NCBI RefSeq assembly: GCF_001428565.1 | Contig: NZ_LMIA01000010.1 | Span: 124,001-188,000 of the forward strand | Source of the DNA: Nocardioides sp. Root190 | Lineage (GTDB): Bacteria > Actinomycetota > Actinomycetes > Propionibacteriales > Nocardioidaceae | DNA: 64,000 nucleotides | Reading direction: 5' to 3' | In this document: piece after piece, positions 34,988 to 44,394 of the stretch | Position numbering within the stretch: position 1 is the stretch's first letter | How the letters are laid out: each line of letters begins with the position of its first letter | The notes under the pieces: generated by a model | Databases searched by the model: none | Seen by the model: the letters and a program-made list of their open reading frames with translations, nothing else | What the model was told of the DNA's origin: nothing | Translations under genes and position numbers: made by a program

Positions 34988-36774
34988 GCTCCACCTACGA
35001 TCCGGTCCACCACTGATTGCGTCACCGAATGGTACGACGAACGCGCTGTTGTGTAGATCTCACGAGCACGGACCAGCCCGCGTTCGCTCGCCGCCAGCTT
35101 CTCGTAGACCCGGCGCACGTACAACGCGCGGCCGTGGCGGGTGAGGAAGCCGGCCAGCGCGGCGTCGACCTCGGCGTCCTCGAAGGCGTGCCCGGAGGCC
35201 ACCGCCAGCTCGAGCCAGGCGGTCGCGATCTCGATGTTGCCGCTGGCGCTGAAGCCGAACCGGGCGTCCACCGCAGCCAGGCGGTCGTGCCCGACGTCGA
35301 GCGGCAGCGCACGGACGAAGTGCACCCACTGCTGACTGACCCACTCCCCTGTCTCCAGTGCAGCGAGGTCACCGCCCGCCGCCAGCGAGGCGACCTGCTC
35401 ATCGACCCGGTCGAAGGCATCGGAGTCGAACTCCGGAGCGTTGTCGGGGACGCCCGGACCGTGGACCCACGCCTCCAGTTGCAGCTCGTCGGCCGAGACC
35501 CCCGCGGGCTCGAGCAGCACGCTCGTGAGGTGATCGAGGAAGGTGGCGGTGTCCATCGACTCGAAGGCGAAGCGGTCGAAGTAGTCGCGCAGGAAGTCGT
35601 CCATCCGCTCCCGGCCGACCTTCGACTCGATCAGGCGCAGGAACAGCGAACCCTTCTCGTACGGGATCTTCGAGGGCCCCTCGTCGGGGTCGCGCCCGCC
35701 GAGGTCGAGCTCCAGCCAGGTGTCACGCGGCGACTCGTCGACGACGGCTCGGGCCAGGTCCTGCCGACCGAGCCGGAGGAGCATGCTCGTGTAGTCGGCG
35801 CCGTACAGCTCCTCGTCGATGCGGGTCTCGAAGTAGACCGTGAATCCCTCGTTGAGCCAGATGTCGTTCCAGGTCGAGTTCGTCACCAGGTTCCCGGACC
35901 ACGAGTGCGCGAGCTCGTGCGCGATCAGCGTCACCAGCGAGCGGTCACCGGCAAGGACGGTGGGCGTCGCGAAGGTCAGGCGGGGGTTCTCCATGCCGCC
36001 GTACGGGAAGCTCGGCGGCAGCACGAGGATGTCGTAGCGGCCCCAGCGATAGGGACCGTAGAGCCGCTCGGCCGCCTCGATCATCTGCTCGGTGTCCGCG
36101 AACTCCCAGGCGGCTCCCTCGACGACCGTCGGTTCGGCATAGACGCCGCTGCGGCTGCCGATCTCGCGGAACTCCAGGTCGCCGACCGCGAGCGCGATGA
36201 GGTACGACGGCACGGGCTGCGGCATGGAGCACCGGTAGGTCCCGTCGGCGCTGCGCACGGTCGGGTTCTCGGCGCTCATCAGCGCCAGCAGGTCGACCGG
36301 CACGGTGAGGAACGCGTCGTAGGTGACGCGGACGGCCGGACTGTCCTGGCACGGGATCCAGCTGCGGGCGAGGATCGGCTGGGACTGGGTGAACAGGAAG
36401 GGCTTGCCGGACGCCGTCTGCTCGGGCTCGAGCCACTGGACCGCGCGGGCCTCCGGGCTGGTCGCGTAGTGCACCACGACCCGGGACGCCGCGCCCACCT
36501 CGACGGTGAGCGCGCTGCCGAACACGGGATCGTGCTCACCGAGCGTGTAGGGCAGGTCGGCACCATCGGCGTCGGTGACCGCGCTGACGGCGAGCTGCCA
36601 GGTGTCCAGCACCAGCTCGGTCGCGTCGGGCGTGCGGTGCTCGAGGTCGAAGCTCGCGCTGCCAGCGAGCCGGCGGGCTGCGAAGTCGACGCTGAGGTCG
36701 AGGGCGACGTGGCGGACCACGACCTCGTTCGGACGGGCGTGGGAGTGGGGGTCAGCGGTGAAGGACCGAGGCAC
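34984..36774 (-). CDS. M1 family zinc aminopeptidase (leukotriene A4 hydrolase-like)
   Basis: Removes N-terminal residues from peptides; 596 residues. The exopeptidase motif GGMENPRLTF and zinc site HELAHSW with the downstream Glu in WLNEGFTVYFE (HExxH-x18-E) are intact. Domain order is the N-terminal beta saddle, catalytic domain and a helical C-terminal domain with RRVYEKLAASERGL. No signal peptide, so probably cytoplasmic. TAGGTT lies 6 bases before GTG 36774, indicating a leaderless message that also carries the anchored protein gene. Confidence 0.94.
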   Translation of the reverse strand: MPRSFTADPHSHARPNEVVVRHVALDLSVDFAARRLAGSASFDLEHRTPDATELVLDTWQLAVSAVTDADGADLPYTLGEHDPVFGSALTVEVGAASRVVVHYATSPEARAVQWLEPEQTASGKPFLFTQSQPILARSWIPCQDSPAVRVTYDAFLTVPVDLLALMSAENPTVRSADGTYRCSMPQPVPSYLIALAVGDLEFREIGSRSGVYAEPTVVEGAAWEFADTEQMIEAAERLYGPYRWGRYDILVLPPSFPYGGMENPRLTFATPTVLAGDRSLVTLIAHELAHSWSGNLVTNSTWNDIWLNEGFTVYFETRIDEELYGADYTSMLLRLGRQDLARAVVDESPRDTWLELDLGGRDPDEGPSKIPYEKGSLFLRLIESKVGRERMDDFLRDYFDRFAFESMDTATFLDHLTSVLLEPAGVSADELQLEAWVHGPGVPDNAPEFDSDAFDRVDEQVASLAAGGDLAALETGEWVSQQWVHFVRALPLDVGHDRLAAVDARFGFSASGNIEIATAWLELAVASGHAFEDAEVDAALAGFLTRHGRALYVRRVYEKLAASERGLVRAREIYTTARSSYHSVTQSVVDRIVGGA

Positions 36775-36780
36775 CGGCCC

Positions 36781-36786
36781 AACCTA
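36781..36786 (-). promoter_or_regulatory. -10 element of the M1 aminopeptidase gene (leaderless)
   Basis: TAGGTT on the minus strand, 6 bases before GTG 36774. Confidence 0.5.
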
Positions 36787-36818
36787 CTCGGGGGCCGCCG
36801 ACGTGCAATGATCCGCGC

Positions 36819-37496
36819 GTGATGACCAAGGAGGAGTACCTCGCACGGGCTGCCGCCCAGGACGACTGGGCTCCGGGTTGGGAGGCGATCGACGCCGCCT
36901 TCGACCGGACCTACCCCGGCGTCACGCCGCGGCACTACGCCACCGACCTGCCCTCACGGGCGATGTTCGGCGGCCAGAACCATCTCGACGGCATCAGCCT
37001 CTTCCCGAACCCCCGCGGCCACCAGCACGTGGTGACCTACGGGATGTCGGGGCTGTACGTCGACGAGGAGTCGTTCGGCGGAGAGTTCAGCGGCTGGGGC
37101 TACGAGATGACCATCAAGCTGCGTGACCACGGCCCCGACGACTGCGGCTGGGCGGTCAGCTCACTCAGCAACCTCGCGCGCTACACCTACACGACCAAGC
37201 GCTGGTTCGAACCCCTCCAGTTCGTCAGCGGCAGCAACCAGCCACTGCGGGTCGGGAGCGACACGCTGCTGACGAGCTACCTCGTGGTGCCCGACACCGA
37301 CGTGGCGGGCGTCGAGACCGCGCACGGCCGACTGGATTTCCTCCAGCTGGTCGGTGTCACCCAGGCCGAGCTGGACTGGGTCGCCGAGGACGCCATGCAC
37401 GCCACCGAGCGGGTCCAGGAGCTGCTCGGGCGGATGGCCGCGGACGGCAACCCGTCGTACGTCACGGACCTCGCCCGCACCACCAGCTACGTCTGA
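36819..37496 (+). CDS. Suppressor-of-fused (SUFU) domain protein
   Basis: Protein of about 225 residues. It has the SUFU-domain pattern GWEAIDAAFDRTYPGVTPRHYA, then LDGISLFPN and GWGYEMTIKLRD with a conserved WAVSSLSNLARYTY. In bacteria the domain is often linked to toxin immunity, but it also occurs as a stand-alone protein of unknown role; no toxin gene is adjacent here. Start could be GTG 36819 or ATG 36822. Its last 10 bases overlap the end of the convergent secreted dehydrogenase gene. Confidence 0.88.
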   Translation: MMTKEEYLARAAAQDDWAPGWEAIDAAFDRTYPGVTPRHYATDLPSRAMFGGQNHLDGISLFPNPRGHQHVVTYGMSGLYVDEESFGGEFSGWGYEMTIKLRDHGPDDCGWAVSSLSNLARYTYTTKRWFEPLQFVSGSNQPLRVGSDTLLTSYLVVPDTDVAGVETAHGRLDFLQLVGVTQAELDWVAEDAMHATERVQELLGRMAADGNPSYVTDLARTTSYV

Positions 37497-40432
37497 CAGG
37501 GACCGACGGATCCCCCGGCGAAGCAGACGTAGACAGGTGCGCTGAGCGACCGTGCGCCGCTGGCGTCCACCACGCTGGCCCGCAGTCGCACCACGCCTGA
37601 CCCCGGCGCGTGCACGTCGCTCACGGGCAGGGTTCCGGCGAGCTGTCCCGGGATCCTGGTGGACGGGTGCGCATGGAAGGTCGCGCCGGTGTAGTGGAGG
37701 AAGTCGACCTCGAGCTGCGTCGCGGCGGCCAGCGCTGCAGCACTGTCGCCGTCGGGGTCGCTGACCTCGATCTGCCACGGCACCTCGCCGTTCGCGGCCA
37801 CCGCCCCGTTGGCGGGTGCCGTCAGCGCGACCGACGGCGGACCGCCGACCCGGGTCCAGGACACGTCGGCGGACGCCAGCGACCCGTCGCCGTGGATCAG
37901 CTCGGCTCGTACGACGTGCTGGCCGGCCCCGAGCACGACGTCGTGTTGACGCAGCGGCAGCTGCCAGAAACCGTTCGACCAGAAGTCGTGGACGACCTCG
38001 TCATCCACCCACAGGCGCACCCACTCGCTACCGGCGACGGTGAAGCGGTGGGTGCCGGCCTCGAGCTCGACGCGTCCGCGCCACGCTGCGCCGAACCGGC
38101 GGTCCTCGCTGACCAGCTGGATGCCGGACTCGCACGTGGGCGGCGCCGGTGTGGCCGCGGGCAGCTGGATGGCGGAGTGCGGCAGCAACCAGCTGTACTC
38201 CCCCGGCGGCACCTCCTCGTCGAACGGCGAGTCGGGTCCCCCCAGGTCGTGGAACGTCCGACGGAAGGTGCCGACCGGGCACTGGTCGGCGAGTCCCGCA
38301 CCACTCCACCTGATCCGGCGCAGCGCGCCCGTGGTGATCGAGACGGTCCAGACGAGTCCGTCCGGACCGGTGAAGAACTTCACCGGCCCCTCCGCGGCGC
38401 TGGCATCGGCGAGCACCGCGACGTCGGAGACCCCGCCGCCGTGACTGATCTCTGCGGTCCTGATGAAGCCCTGCGCGTAGTCCCCGAAGACGTAGCGTCC
38501 GCGCATCGCGGCCGGGTAGGCCTCGGAGTCCAGGAAGACACCTCCGGAGATCGAGCCACCTGCCCCCGTGTGGTCATAGGAGTACGACGACGCCAGGGTC
38601 GCGCCGTCCGAGCGGACCGCAGCACACGCGTGCCACGGGCTCTCCTCGTCCGCCACGTCGCCCAGCGCTGTCGGTTCCTCGCCCTCCCGACAGGGCCAGC
38701 CGAAGTTCGCAGGCTCCTCGAGGTCGTGCAGCTCGACGACGTCGACCTCTTCGACAGTCCCCTCACCGACCTCGCCGATGACGAGGTGGCCGTCGTGGAG
38801 CGTGAACCGGAACGGGTTGCGCAGGCCCAGCGCGAGGACCCGCGAGGCATTGCTGGCGCCGTCGCCGTCGTACCCCGGGTTGCCGGGAACGCCCTGGCCC
38901 GTCGCGGGGTCGACCCGGAGCACCTTCCCGGCGAGCACGTCGGGGTCCTGCGCACGCAGGGTCTCGAGTCGGCCGGGCAGGCCGTTGGAGGTGTAGTGGA
39001 GCGCACCGTCACCGACGCCGATCAGCAGGTTGCCCTCGTCGTCGAACACGAGGTCACCGATCGTGTGGGCCTCGCCGACGAGCGGCAGGCAGTCGGGGGT
39101 GCGGATGTTCTCCTCCGCCGAGCAGGCGGGGCCCGTGACCGCGCCCAGGACCACATGCCGGCTGGTCGGGTCGAGCGCGGTGCCGTCCCACGTGTAGCGG
39201 ACGACCTGCTGGGTGCGGCGGACTCCCGCCCCCTCGGCGCCTGCCTCGCCGTCGTCGCGGACGAGGCTGAGGTAGACGTGGCCGTTGGTCGCGACGTCGG
39301 GATCGGCCACGATGCCGATCAGGCCGGCGTCACCGCCGTCGAAGACGTCGGCACGCAGGTCGAGGACCTCGCGGGGCAGTGCCCAGCCCGACTCCCCCGG
39401 CTCGACCACCTTCACGAGGCCGGACTTCTCGGTGACCAGGACCGCGCCCGAGGACAACGTGGTCGCACTCGTCGGCAGCTCGAGCCCGTTCTGCACGACC
39501 TCGATCGCATAGCCCTCGGCCACACCGCTGTCCGCGGTGACGGGCGCGGCGGTGGTGCGGACGTCCGCCGCGTCGCTGAGGACGCTGTCGAGCGGTCCGA
39601 TCGCTCGGGCGACGACGTCGTGCCGGCCCACCCGCGGCGTCCAGCTCGCGCTCCACGGTGCCGTCGTGTCCTCGGCGATCAGGACACCGTCGGCATGGAA
39701 GCGGACCCGCTGCACCACGCCGGTCGTCACCGCGTCGACCCGGACCTGCTCGCCCTCGGTGACGGCAACCACCGCGACCGTCGGCGGCGCCTGCACTGCG
39801 GACACGACGGCCGACCGCCCGGCGTACGCAGGGAGCAGGACCCTCAGCGATCGTCCACGGGCCGCCGCGAGAGCCGTGGTGATCACGACGAGACGAGAGC
39901 TGCCAATCCGCGCGGTGGCGAGACTGGTCCACGCTCCGTCGGTCCGCTGCTGGAGCTGGACCGGCCGGCCGGTGAGCAGGTGTGAGGTGAGGATGCGCGC
40001 CTCGGCGCGGCCGCCGACGATGCGCGTCGTGAGCGTCACGGTCTCCCGTGCGGCGCTGACCGCGGACGTGCGCGACACCAGGGCGGGCAGCCGCCGGCCG
40101 CTCGTGCGATACGCCGGCACGAGCACCCGCAACGACGTCCGGGTCGCAGTGAGACGAACCCGCACCGAGACCCGCCCCGACGCGGTGCTGGTGCCCCGGG
40201 CGACGGTGACCCAACGTCCGGCCGTCGCCCGCTGGAGCTGGGCGGGACGACGCACCCTGGTGGGCAGCACGGTCGTCACCTGGACTGTGTCGCCGACGAC
40301 CGGTGTGCGTGGGGTGATGCCCAGGCTCGGAGCCGCAGCGTGCGCAGGCACAGGCGCGCCGACGACGACGGTCGCCAGGAGCGGCAGACCGAGCACGAGC
40401 GCGACGAGCGCGCCCCTCACACGCGAGAGCAC
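37487..40432 (-). CDS. Secreted PQQ-type sugar dehydrogenase (GSDH) beta-propeller protein
   Basis: Large secreted protein of 981 residues. A signal peptide (about 1-32, VALVLGLPLLATVVV then AHA) is followed by two Ig-like repeats rich in VTLTTRIVGGR-type strands and a third Ig-like domain (to about 290). Residues about 305-705 form a soluble glucose/sorbosone dehydrogenase propeller, with LEEPANFGWPCREGEE and a GDYAQGF motif. The C-terminal 275 residues resemble a PA14-like sheet (RFTVAGSEWVRLWVDDEVV) plus another Ig-like domain. Substrate and cofactor are inferred from the propeller family. Confidence 0.92.
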   Translation of the reverse strand: MLSRVRGALVALVLGLPLLATVVVGAPVPAHAAAPSLGITPRTPVVGDTVQVTTVLPTRVRRPAQLQRATAGRWVTVARGTSTASGRVSVRVRLTATRTSLRVLVPAYRTSGRRLPALVSRTSAVSAARETVTLTTRIVGGRAEARILTSHLLTGRPVQLQQRTDGAWTSLATARIGSSRLVVITTALAAARGRSLRVLLPAYAGRSAVVSAVQAPPTVAVVAVTEGEQVRVDAVTTGVVQRVRFHADGVLIAEDTTAPWSASWTPRVGRHDVVARAIGPLDSVLSDAADVRTTAAPVTADSGVAEGYAIEVVQNGLELPTSATTLSSGAVLVTEKSGLVKVVEPGESGWALPREVLDLRADVFDGGDAGLIGIVADPDVATNGHVYLSLVRDDGEAGAEGAGVRRTQQVVRYTWDGTALDPTSRHVVLGAVTGPACSAEENIRTPDCLPLVGEAHTIGDLVFDDEGNLLIGVGDGALHYTSNGLPGRLETLRAQDPDVLAGKVLRVDPATGQGVPGNPGYDGDGASNASRVLALGLRNPFRFTLHDGHLVIGEVGEGTVEEVDVVELHDLEEPANFGWPCREGEEPTALGDVADEESPWHACAAVRSDGATLASSYSYDHTGAGGSISGGVFLDSEAYPAAMRGRYVFGDYAQGFIRTAEISHGGGVSDVAVLADASAAEGPVKFFTGPDGLVWTVSITTGALRRIRWSGAGLADQCPVGTFRRTFHDLGGPDSPFDEEVPPGEYSWLLPHSAIQLPAATPAPPTCESGIQLVSEDRRFGAAWRGRVELEAGTHRFTVAGSEWVRLWVDDEVVHDFWSNGFWQLPLRQHDVVLGAGQHVVRAELIHGDGSLASADVSWTRVGGPPSVALTAPANGAVAANGEVPWQIEVSDPDGDSAAALAAATQLEVDFLHYTGATFHAHPSTRIPGQLAGTLPVSDVHAPGSGVVRLRASVVDASGARSLSAPVYVCFAGGSVGPCQT

Positions 40433-40599
40433 CTGCTCACGGTGTCAGCGATCGTCAGCCCACGCAGCGAGTTGGCGCCACCCGGGACCTTGGTCCCGGA
40501 AGTCCTGGACGTTCGGTTCACCACCTCCTCGAAATGGCGCGGACCGACGAAGGGCGGCCTAGCCTTGGCCCTTCGATCCCCCATGATTCGGAGCTCCCG

Positions 40600-43095
40600 G
40601 TGTTTCCCGTTCGTCGTCCGAGCGTCTCGCTTGCGATCCTGGCCCTCCTGGCCGGCGCTCTGTCCCTCGCTCCAGCGAGCCCGCTGCCCCCGGTACACGC
40701 CAGCAGCGCCACCGATGCCGACACTGCAGGGGTCCTGCTGCCCCAACGGTTGCAGGACCGGGCGGACGCGCACATCGTGGCCTCGTCCCCGGCGCTGCTC
40801 CTCCTGCGGGGAGGAATGGACTACGACGAGAACGATCCCGATCCTCAATACCTCGTCGTGCGGCGCAGCGACGGCTCGGTGATCCGCAGCTTCCGGTCAC
40901 CGGAGACCGACGACGCCCAGCTCTTCAAGCTGGAGGGGACGCAACTCTTCCGGATGCGACGCCTCGAGGGCTCACGACGCCAGGTGGAAGTCACCGCCGC
41001 CCTGACGGGTGCGAGCCTCCGTACGGTCGACATCACCGGGAAGGGCTTGGTCCACAGCGCTGGCGACTGGGTCCTGGTCACGTCCGTCACCGGCCCGACC
41101 ACTGCCCACAACGCTGTCAGCATCCTGCGTGCCGATGGCACCACCACGGTGGTGCCGGGGAACTTCGCCTCTCCGGCCACGTGGGTCGGCGGCGACTCCA
41201 CGACCGCCTACGTCACCGACAGCGAGGGCGCGTACGCGATCGACATCACCACGGGGGTTCGCGAGCAGATCCCGCTTCCCGACCACACGAAGCTGTGGGC
41301 GGTGACTCCGACCGCACTGATCGGCTCGCTGGCGTCCTACCCCAACGGGATTGCCGCGACGCTCTTCCGTGCACTGGATCGGACAACTCTCGAGCCGACC
41401 TGGTCGGTCGACGTTCCGACCACCCACCGGAACAGGGGTTTCCTGACCCACGGCGACGGGCTCGCCCAGATGTACCTGCCCGACGATGCACCGGCTCCGG
41501 CACTCTCGAACCTCGACCTCCGTCCGGTCGATCTCGCAACTGGTGAGCTGCTGGCTCCCCTTGCCCGTGGTGTCGCCAGCTTCACCCAGCTCGCCGCCCA
41601 GGAGATCGCGCTCCGGTTCGACGACACGCCCGGAGGCAGGCTCTCGATCGCCGACGGTGACACCGTCGTACCGTTCAAAGACCTCCCCGACGTCCATGCT
41701 CGCGCACTTGACATCGGCTACTCCAAGGGGAACGTGGCCGTCTCCTGGCAGGACGGGACGACGATCTGGACGACCCCCGCAGACGGCTCCGGAGAGTGGT
41801 CCGAGACCCATCCAGACGCGGGGTCGGAGCTGCACGATCTAGACCGTGAGTTCAGCTTCGGGGGCGAGGTGAGCCTGGTGGACACGGGCCTAGGCACCGG
41901 CATGCTCAAGCAGCACCAGGTGACGTGGCCGGGCGGCAGTCGGCAGTTCGCCGCGAGATACGCCATCCTGAGCCACGGCGGTAAGTACATCCAGCGCTTC
42001 ACCGGTGGAGCACCGGGCACCGCTGAGATCGTCGAGTCGAAGACCGGCCAGGTCGCCGTGAGTCACTTGACGGGCGAGTACGGCGCCATCGACGGGGACA
42101 TCAGCTGGCGCCCGGCCAGCAACGGCGTCCTCACCGGAACCGACCTCGTGACGGGAGCCGTCGAGAACATTCGCCTGCCCGCAGGGTGCGAGAACGCAGG
42201 AATCGGCGACGTCCGTGGCCGATGGGCCTGGATCGAGTGCGTCGGTGGTTCCCGCGTCGTCAATCTCGACAACCCGACGCCTTTTGCGACGCCTGAGAGC
42301 GCGTTGGAGGTGCTGCTCGGCAACGGATTCATGGTCCACGTCAGGTCACTGGTCCAGGGCGGGCCGATCTACGCCGTCGTGACATCGCTCCACAACGGCA
42401 CCACTCGGACCTATGGTCCGGTCCGGGGCAAGATCCACCCTCCAGGCGTCGGTGTGGCCGTCGACGACGACTCGACGGCGCGCATGGTCTACATCGACAA
42501 CACCTCCCAGGTCCGCAGGGTCGACCTCGAATGGGCGGTCAACCCACCGTTGTCCCTCACCTCCCTGACGCGACCCACGATCGCTGGGACGGCACGCGTC
42601 GGCGTCCGCCTCCAGGCGTCGCGAGGAACCTGGGCACCCGCGGACGGGCAGTACACCTACCAGTGGCTCGCCGACTCCAAGGCGATCTCCGGAGCAACCG
42701 CGACGACCTTCACGCCGGGCGCGGCCCAGCTCGGGCGACGGATCACTGTTCGGGTCACCGCCGTCCGGGCGGGATACACCAGGACGAGCGCCGTGTCCGG
42801 CTCGACACCGGTGGTCCGCGCGGGAACGATCACCGGACTCACGCGTCCGACTGTCTCCGGAACCGCACGGACCAAGAAGAAGTTGACGGCCACCGCAGGA
42901 ACCTGGACGCCTTCGGGGCTGGCGTTCGGCTACCAGTGGATGCGCGACGGTCGCGCCGTCAAGGGTGCCACCGGACGCACCTACCTCCTGCCCGGATCAG
43001 CCAAGGGACACGTCTACAGCGTCCGCGTCACGGCCCGTCGATCCGGCTACACCGCGACGATCCAGACCAGCCGCGCGTCCGCGAGGGTCCGCTGA
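40600..43095 (+). CDS. Secreted protein with C-terminal Ig-like repeats
   Basis: Protein of 831 residues, divergent from the secreted dehydrogenase. Signal peptide about 1-30 (LAILALLAGALSLAPAS). Residues about 50-650 show repeating strands (GDWVLVTSVTG, STTAYVTDSEGAYAIDITTG) suggestive of a beta-propeller without catalytic motif. Two C-terminal repeats of about 85 residues each contain YQWLADSKAISGAT / YQWMRDGRAVKGAT and RVTAVRAGY / RVTARRSGY, an Ig-like module common in actinobacterial surface proteins. GTG 40600 has GGAG at 40590 and opens on the signal peptide; ATG 40534 would hide it. Function unknown. Confidence 0.85.
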   Translation: MFPVRRPSVSLAILALLAGALSLAPASPLPPVHASSATDADTAGVLLPQRLQDRADAHIVASSPALLLLRGGMDYDENDPDPQYLVVRRSDGSVIRSFRSPETDDAQLFKLEGTQLFRMRRLEGSRRQVEVTAALTGASLRTVDITGKGLVHSAGDWVLVTSVTGPTTAHNAVSILRADGTTTVVPGNFASPATWVGGDSTTAYVTDSEGAYAIDITTGVREQIPLPDHTKLWAVTPTALIGSLASYPNGIAATLFRALDRTTLEPTWSVDVPTTHRNRGFLTHGDGLAQMYLPDDAPAPALSNLDLRPVDLATGELLAPLARGVASFTQLAAQEIALRFDDTPGGRLSIADGDTVVPFKDLPDVHARALDIGYSKGNVAVSWQDGTTIWTTPADGSGEWSETHPDAGSELHDLDREFSFGGEVSLVDTGLGTGMLKQHQVTWPGGSRQFAARYAILSHGGKYIQRFTGGAPGTAEIVESKTGQVAVSHLTGEYGAIDGDISWRPASNGVLTGTDLVTGAVENIRLPAGCENAGIGDVRGRWAWIECVGGSRVVNLDNPTPFATPESALEVLLGNGFMVHVRSLVQGGPIYAVVTSLHNGTTRTYGPVRGKIHPPGVGVAVDDDSTARMVYIDNTSQVRRVDLEWAVNPPLSLTSLTRPTIAGTARVGVRLQASRGTWAPADGQYTYQWLADSKAISGATATTFTPGAAQLGRRITVRVTAVRAGYTRTSAVSGSTPVVRAGTITGLTRPTVSGTARTKKKLTATAGTWTPSGLAFGYQWMRDGRAVKGATGRTYLLPGSAKGHVYSVRVTARRSGYTATIQTSRASARVR

Positions 43096-43108
43096 GCCGA
43101 CCGGCGCC

Positions 43109-44053
43109 TCAGCAGGCGAACTGACGCCGGTAGTTCTGCGGGCTCACCCCGCGCACCCGCACGAAGTGGTGGCGCAGGGTCGCGGCATTGCCGAAGCCGA
43201 CCTCGCCGGCGATCCACTCGACGGGCTGGTCGGTGCGCTCGAGCAGCTCCTCGGCCGCCGAGACCCGCTGCCGGGTGATCCAGGTGTGCGGCGTCGTGCC
43301 GGTCTCGTCGCGAAAGCGGCGGGCGAAGGTGCGCGGGGACATCAGGGCCCGCTTGGCGAGCGCGTCGACACCGTGGTCCTCGCCGAGGTTGTGGGAGATC
43401 CACGTGAGCAACGGCCCGAGGGTGTCGGCGTCGCAGTCGGGCACGGCCCGGGCGATGTACTGCGCCTGACCCCCGTCCCGGTACGGCGGCACCACGGCCC
43501 GACGCGCGACCGTGTTGGCCACGGCGGCGCCGTACTCCTGCCGCCAGATGTGGAGGGCGGCGTCGAGCCCCGCCGCGCTGCCGGCGCCCGTGACCACCTG
43601 GCCGGCGTCGACGTACAGCACCTCGGGGATGACCTTCGCCTTCGGGAACTCCTGCTGGAGCCGCTCGGAGTGCATCCAGTGGGTGGTGCACTCCCGCCCG
43701 TCGAGCAGGCCTGCCTGACCGAGGATGAACGAGCCGCTGCAGACCGACATGAGCCGCGCTCCGCGGTCGTGGGCTTCGCGGATCGCCTGCAGGACGGCCT
43801 CGGACGCCTGGGCCTCCTTGATGGCCGGGATGCCGACCAGGTCGGCCTGGGCCACCCGGTCCAGGCCGTGGGAGACCTGCATGGTGAAGCCCATCGAGGT
43901 CTGGATCGGACGGTCGGTCTCGGCGCACACGGCGAAGTCGATCGCGGGCACGCCATCAGCGGTGCGGTCGATGCCGAAGGCCTCGCAGAGGATGCCGAGC
44001 TCGAAGGGTGCCACGCCGTCGAAGACGATGACGGCGACGTTGGTGAGACTCAC
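43109..44053 (-). CDS. GlxA-family AraC-type regulator (second copy)
   Basis: Regulator of 314 residues, same architecture as the one at 31694 but diverged. DJ-1/PfpI-like domain with VIVFDGVAPFELGILCEAFG and the elbow cysteine in MSVCSGSFILGQAGLLDGRECTTHW split over two motifs; C-terminal AraC domain with VDALAKRALMSPRTFARRF and IAGEVGFGNAATLRHHFV. Start GTG 44053 (VSLTNVAVIVFDG) is chosen over a frame 54 codons longer that lacks family sequence. The intergenic region toward the small ORF carries repeated TGGCAG-type half-sites. Confidence 0.93.
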   Translation of the reverse strand: MSLTNVAVIVFDGVAPFELGILCEAFGIDRTADGVPAIDFAVCAETDRPIQTSMGFTMQVSHGLDRVAQADLVGIPAIKEAQASEAVLQAIREAHDRGARLMSVCSGSFILGQAGLLDGRECTTHWMHSERLQQEFPKAKVIPEVLYVDAGQVVTGAGSAAGLDAALHIWRQEYGAAVANTVARRAVVPPYRDGGQAQYIARAVPDCDADTLGPLLTWISHNLGEDHGVDALAKRALMSPRTFARRFRDETGTTPHTWITRQRVSAAEELLERTDQPVEWIAGEVGFGNAATLRHHFVRVRGVSPQNYRRQFAC

Positions 44054-44073
44054 CCAGCCACTGTCCCACCGCG

Positions 44074-44148
44074 ATGGCAGTAAATCAACGTAGACCGGCT
44101 TTTCTGCCACTGGTGGCAGGAACGCGACGAGAGCATGATTTCTGCCAT
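44074..44148. promoter_or_regulatory. Operator cluster between the GlxA regulator and the small ORF
   Basis: Four related half-sites: ATGGCAGTAAA (44074), TTTCTGCCAC (44101), GTGGCAGGAA (44113-44122) and ATTTCTGCCAT (44138-44148). The middle two form CTGCCACTGGTGGCAG with 7-bp arms. The last overlaps the start codon of the small ORF. Spacing and symmetry suggest binding by the adjacent regulator. Confidence 0.5.
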
Positions 44149-44257
44149 GACCACCGCACTCGTCCTCCTGCTCCTGATCGCACTGCTCGCAGGCCTCGTC
44201 TCCTGGGCCCGCCACGACGGACTGGCGCCGCGACGCCGCGCCGCCTGGTTCGACTGA
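44147..44257 (+). CDS. 36-residue single-pass membrane peptide
   Basis: Very small gene: MTTALVLLLLIALLAGLVSW is a clean membrane helix, followed by ARHDGLAPRRRAAWFD, a basic then aromatic tail. The positive residues after the helix would face the cytoplasm. Similar short membrane proteins with an RHDG motif occur in actinobacteria, from memory. No ribosome-binding site; its start codon lies in an operator half-site, so it is probably controlled by the divergent GlxA regulator. Function unknown. The following stretch to 44328 holds nothing recognisable. Confidence 0.7.
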   Translation: MTTALVLLLLIALLAGLVSWARHDGLAPRRRAAWFD

Positions 44258-44328
44258 GGTCCCCGCCTCGATTCCTCCACCACGACTCCGCCCGCCTCGG
44301 CTCCCCCACGACCCGCACCGCCGCTGCG

Positions 44329-44369
44329 AAAAAGCCCGAAGGCCCCGACCTGCTGGTCGGGGCCTTCGG
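44329..44369 (-). terminator. Intrinsic terminator of rpsA
   Basis: On the minus strand CCGAAGGCCCCGACC pairs with GGTCGGGGCCTTCGG around AGCA (15-bp stem, 44369-44336), then GC and five Us (44333-44329). It starts 26 bases after the rpsA stop and is the only classical U-tailed terminator seen in the window. Confidence 0.88.
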
Positions 44370-44394
44370 TTGTTGCCTTCGGTGGTGCTGCGCC

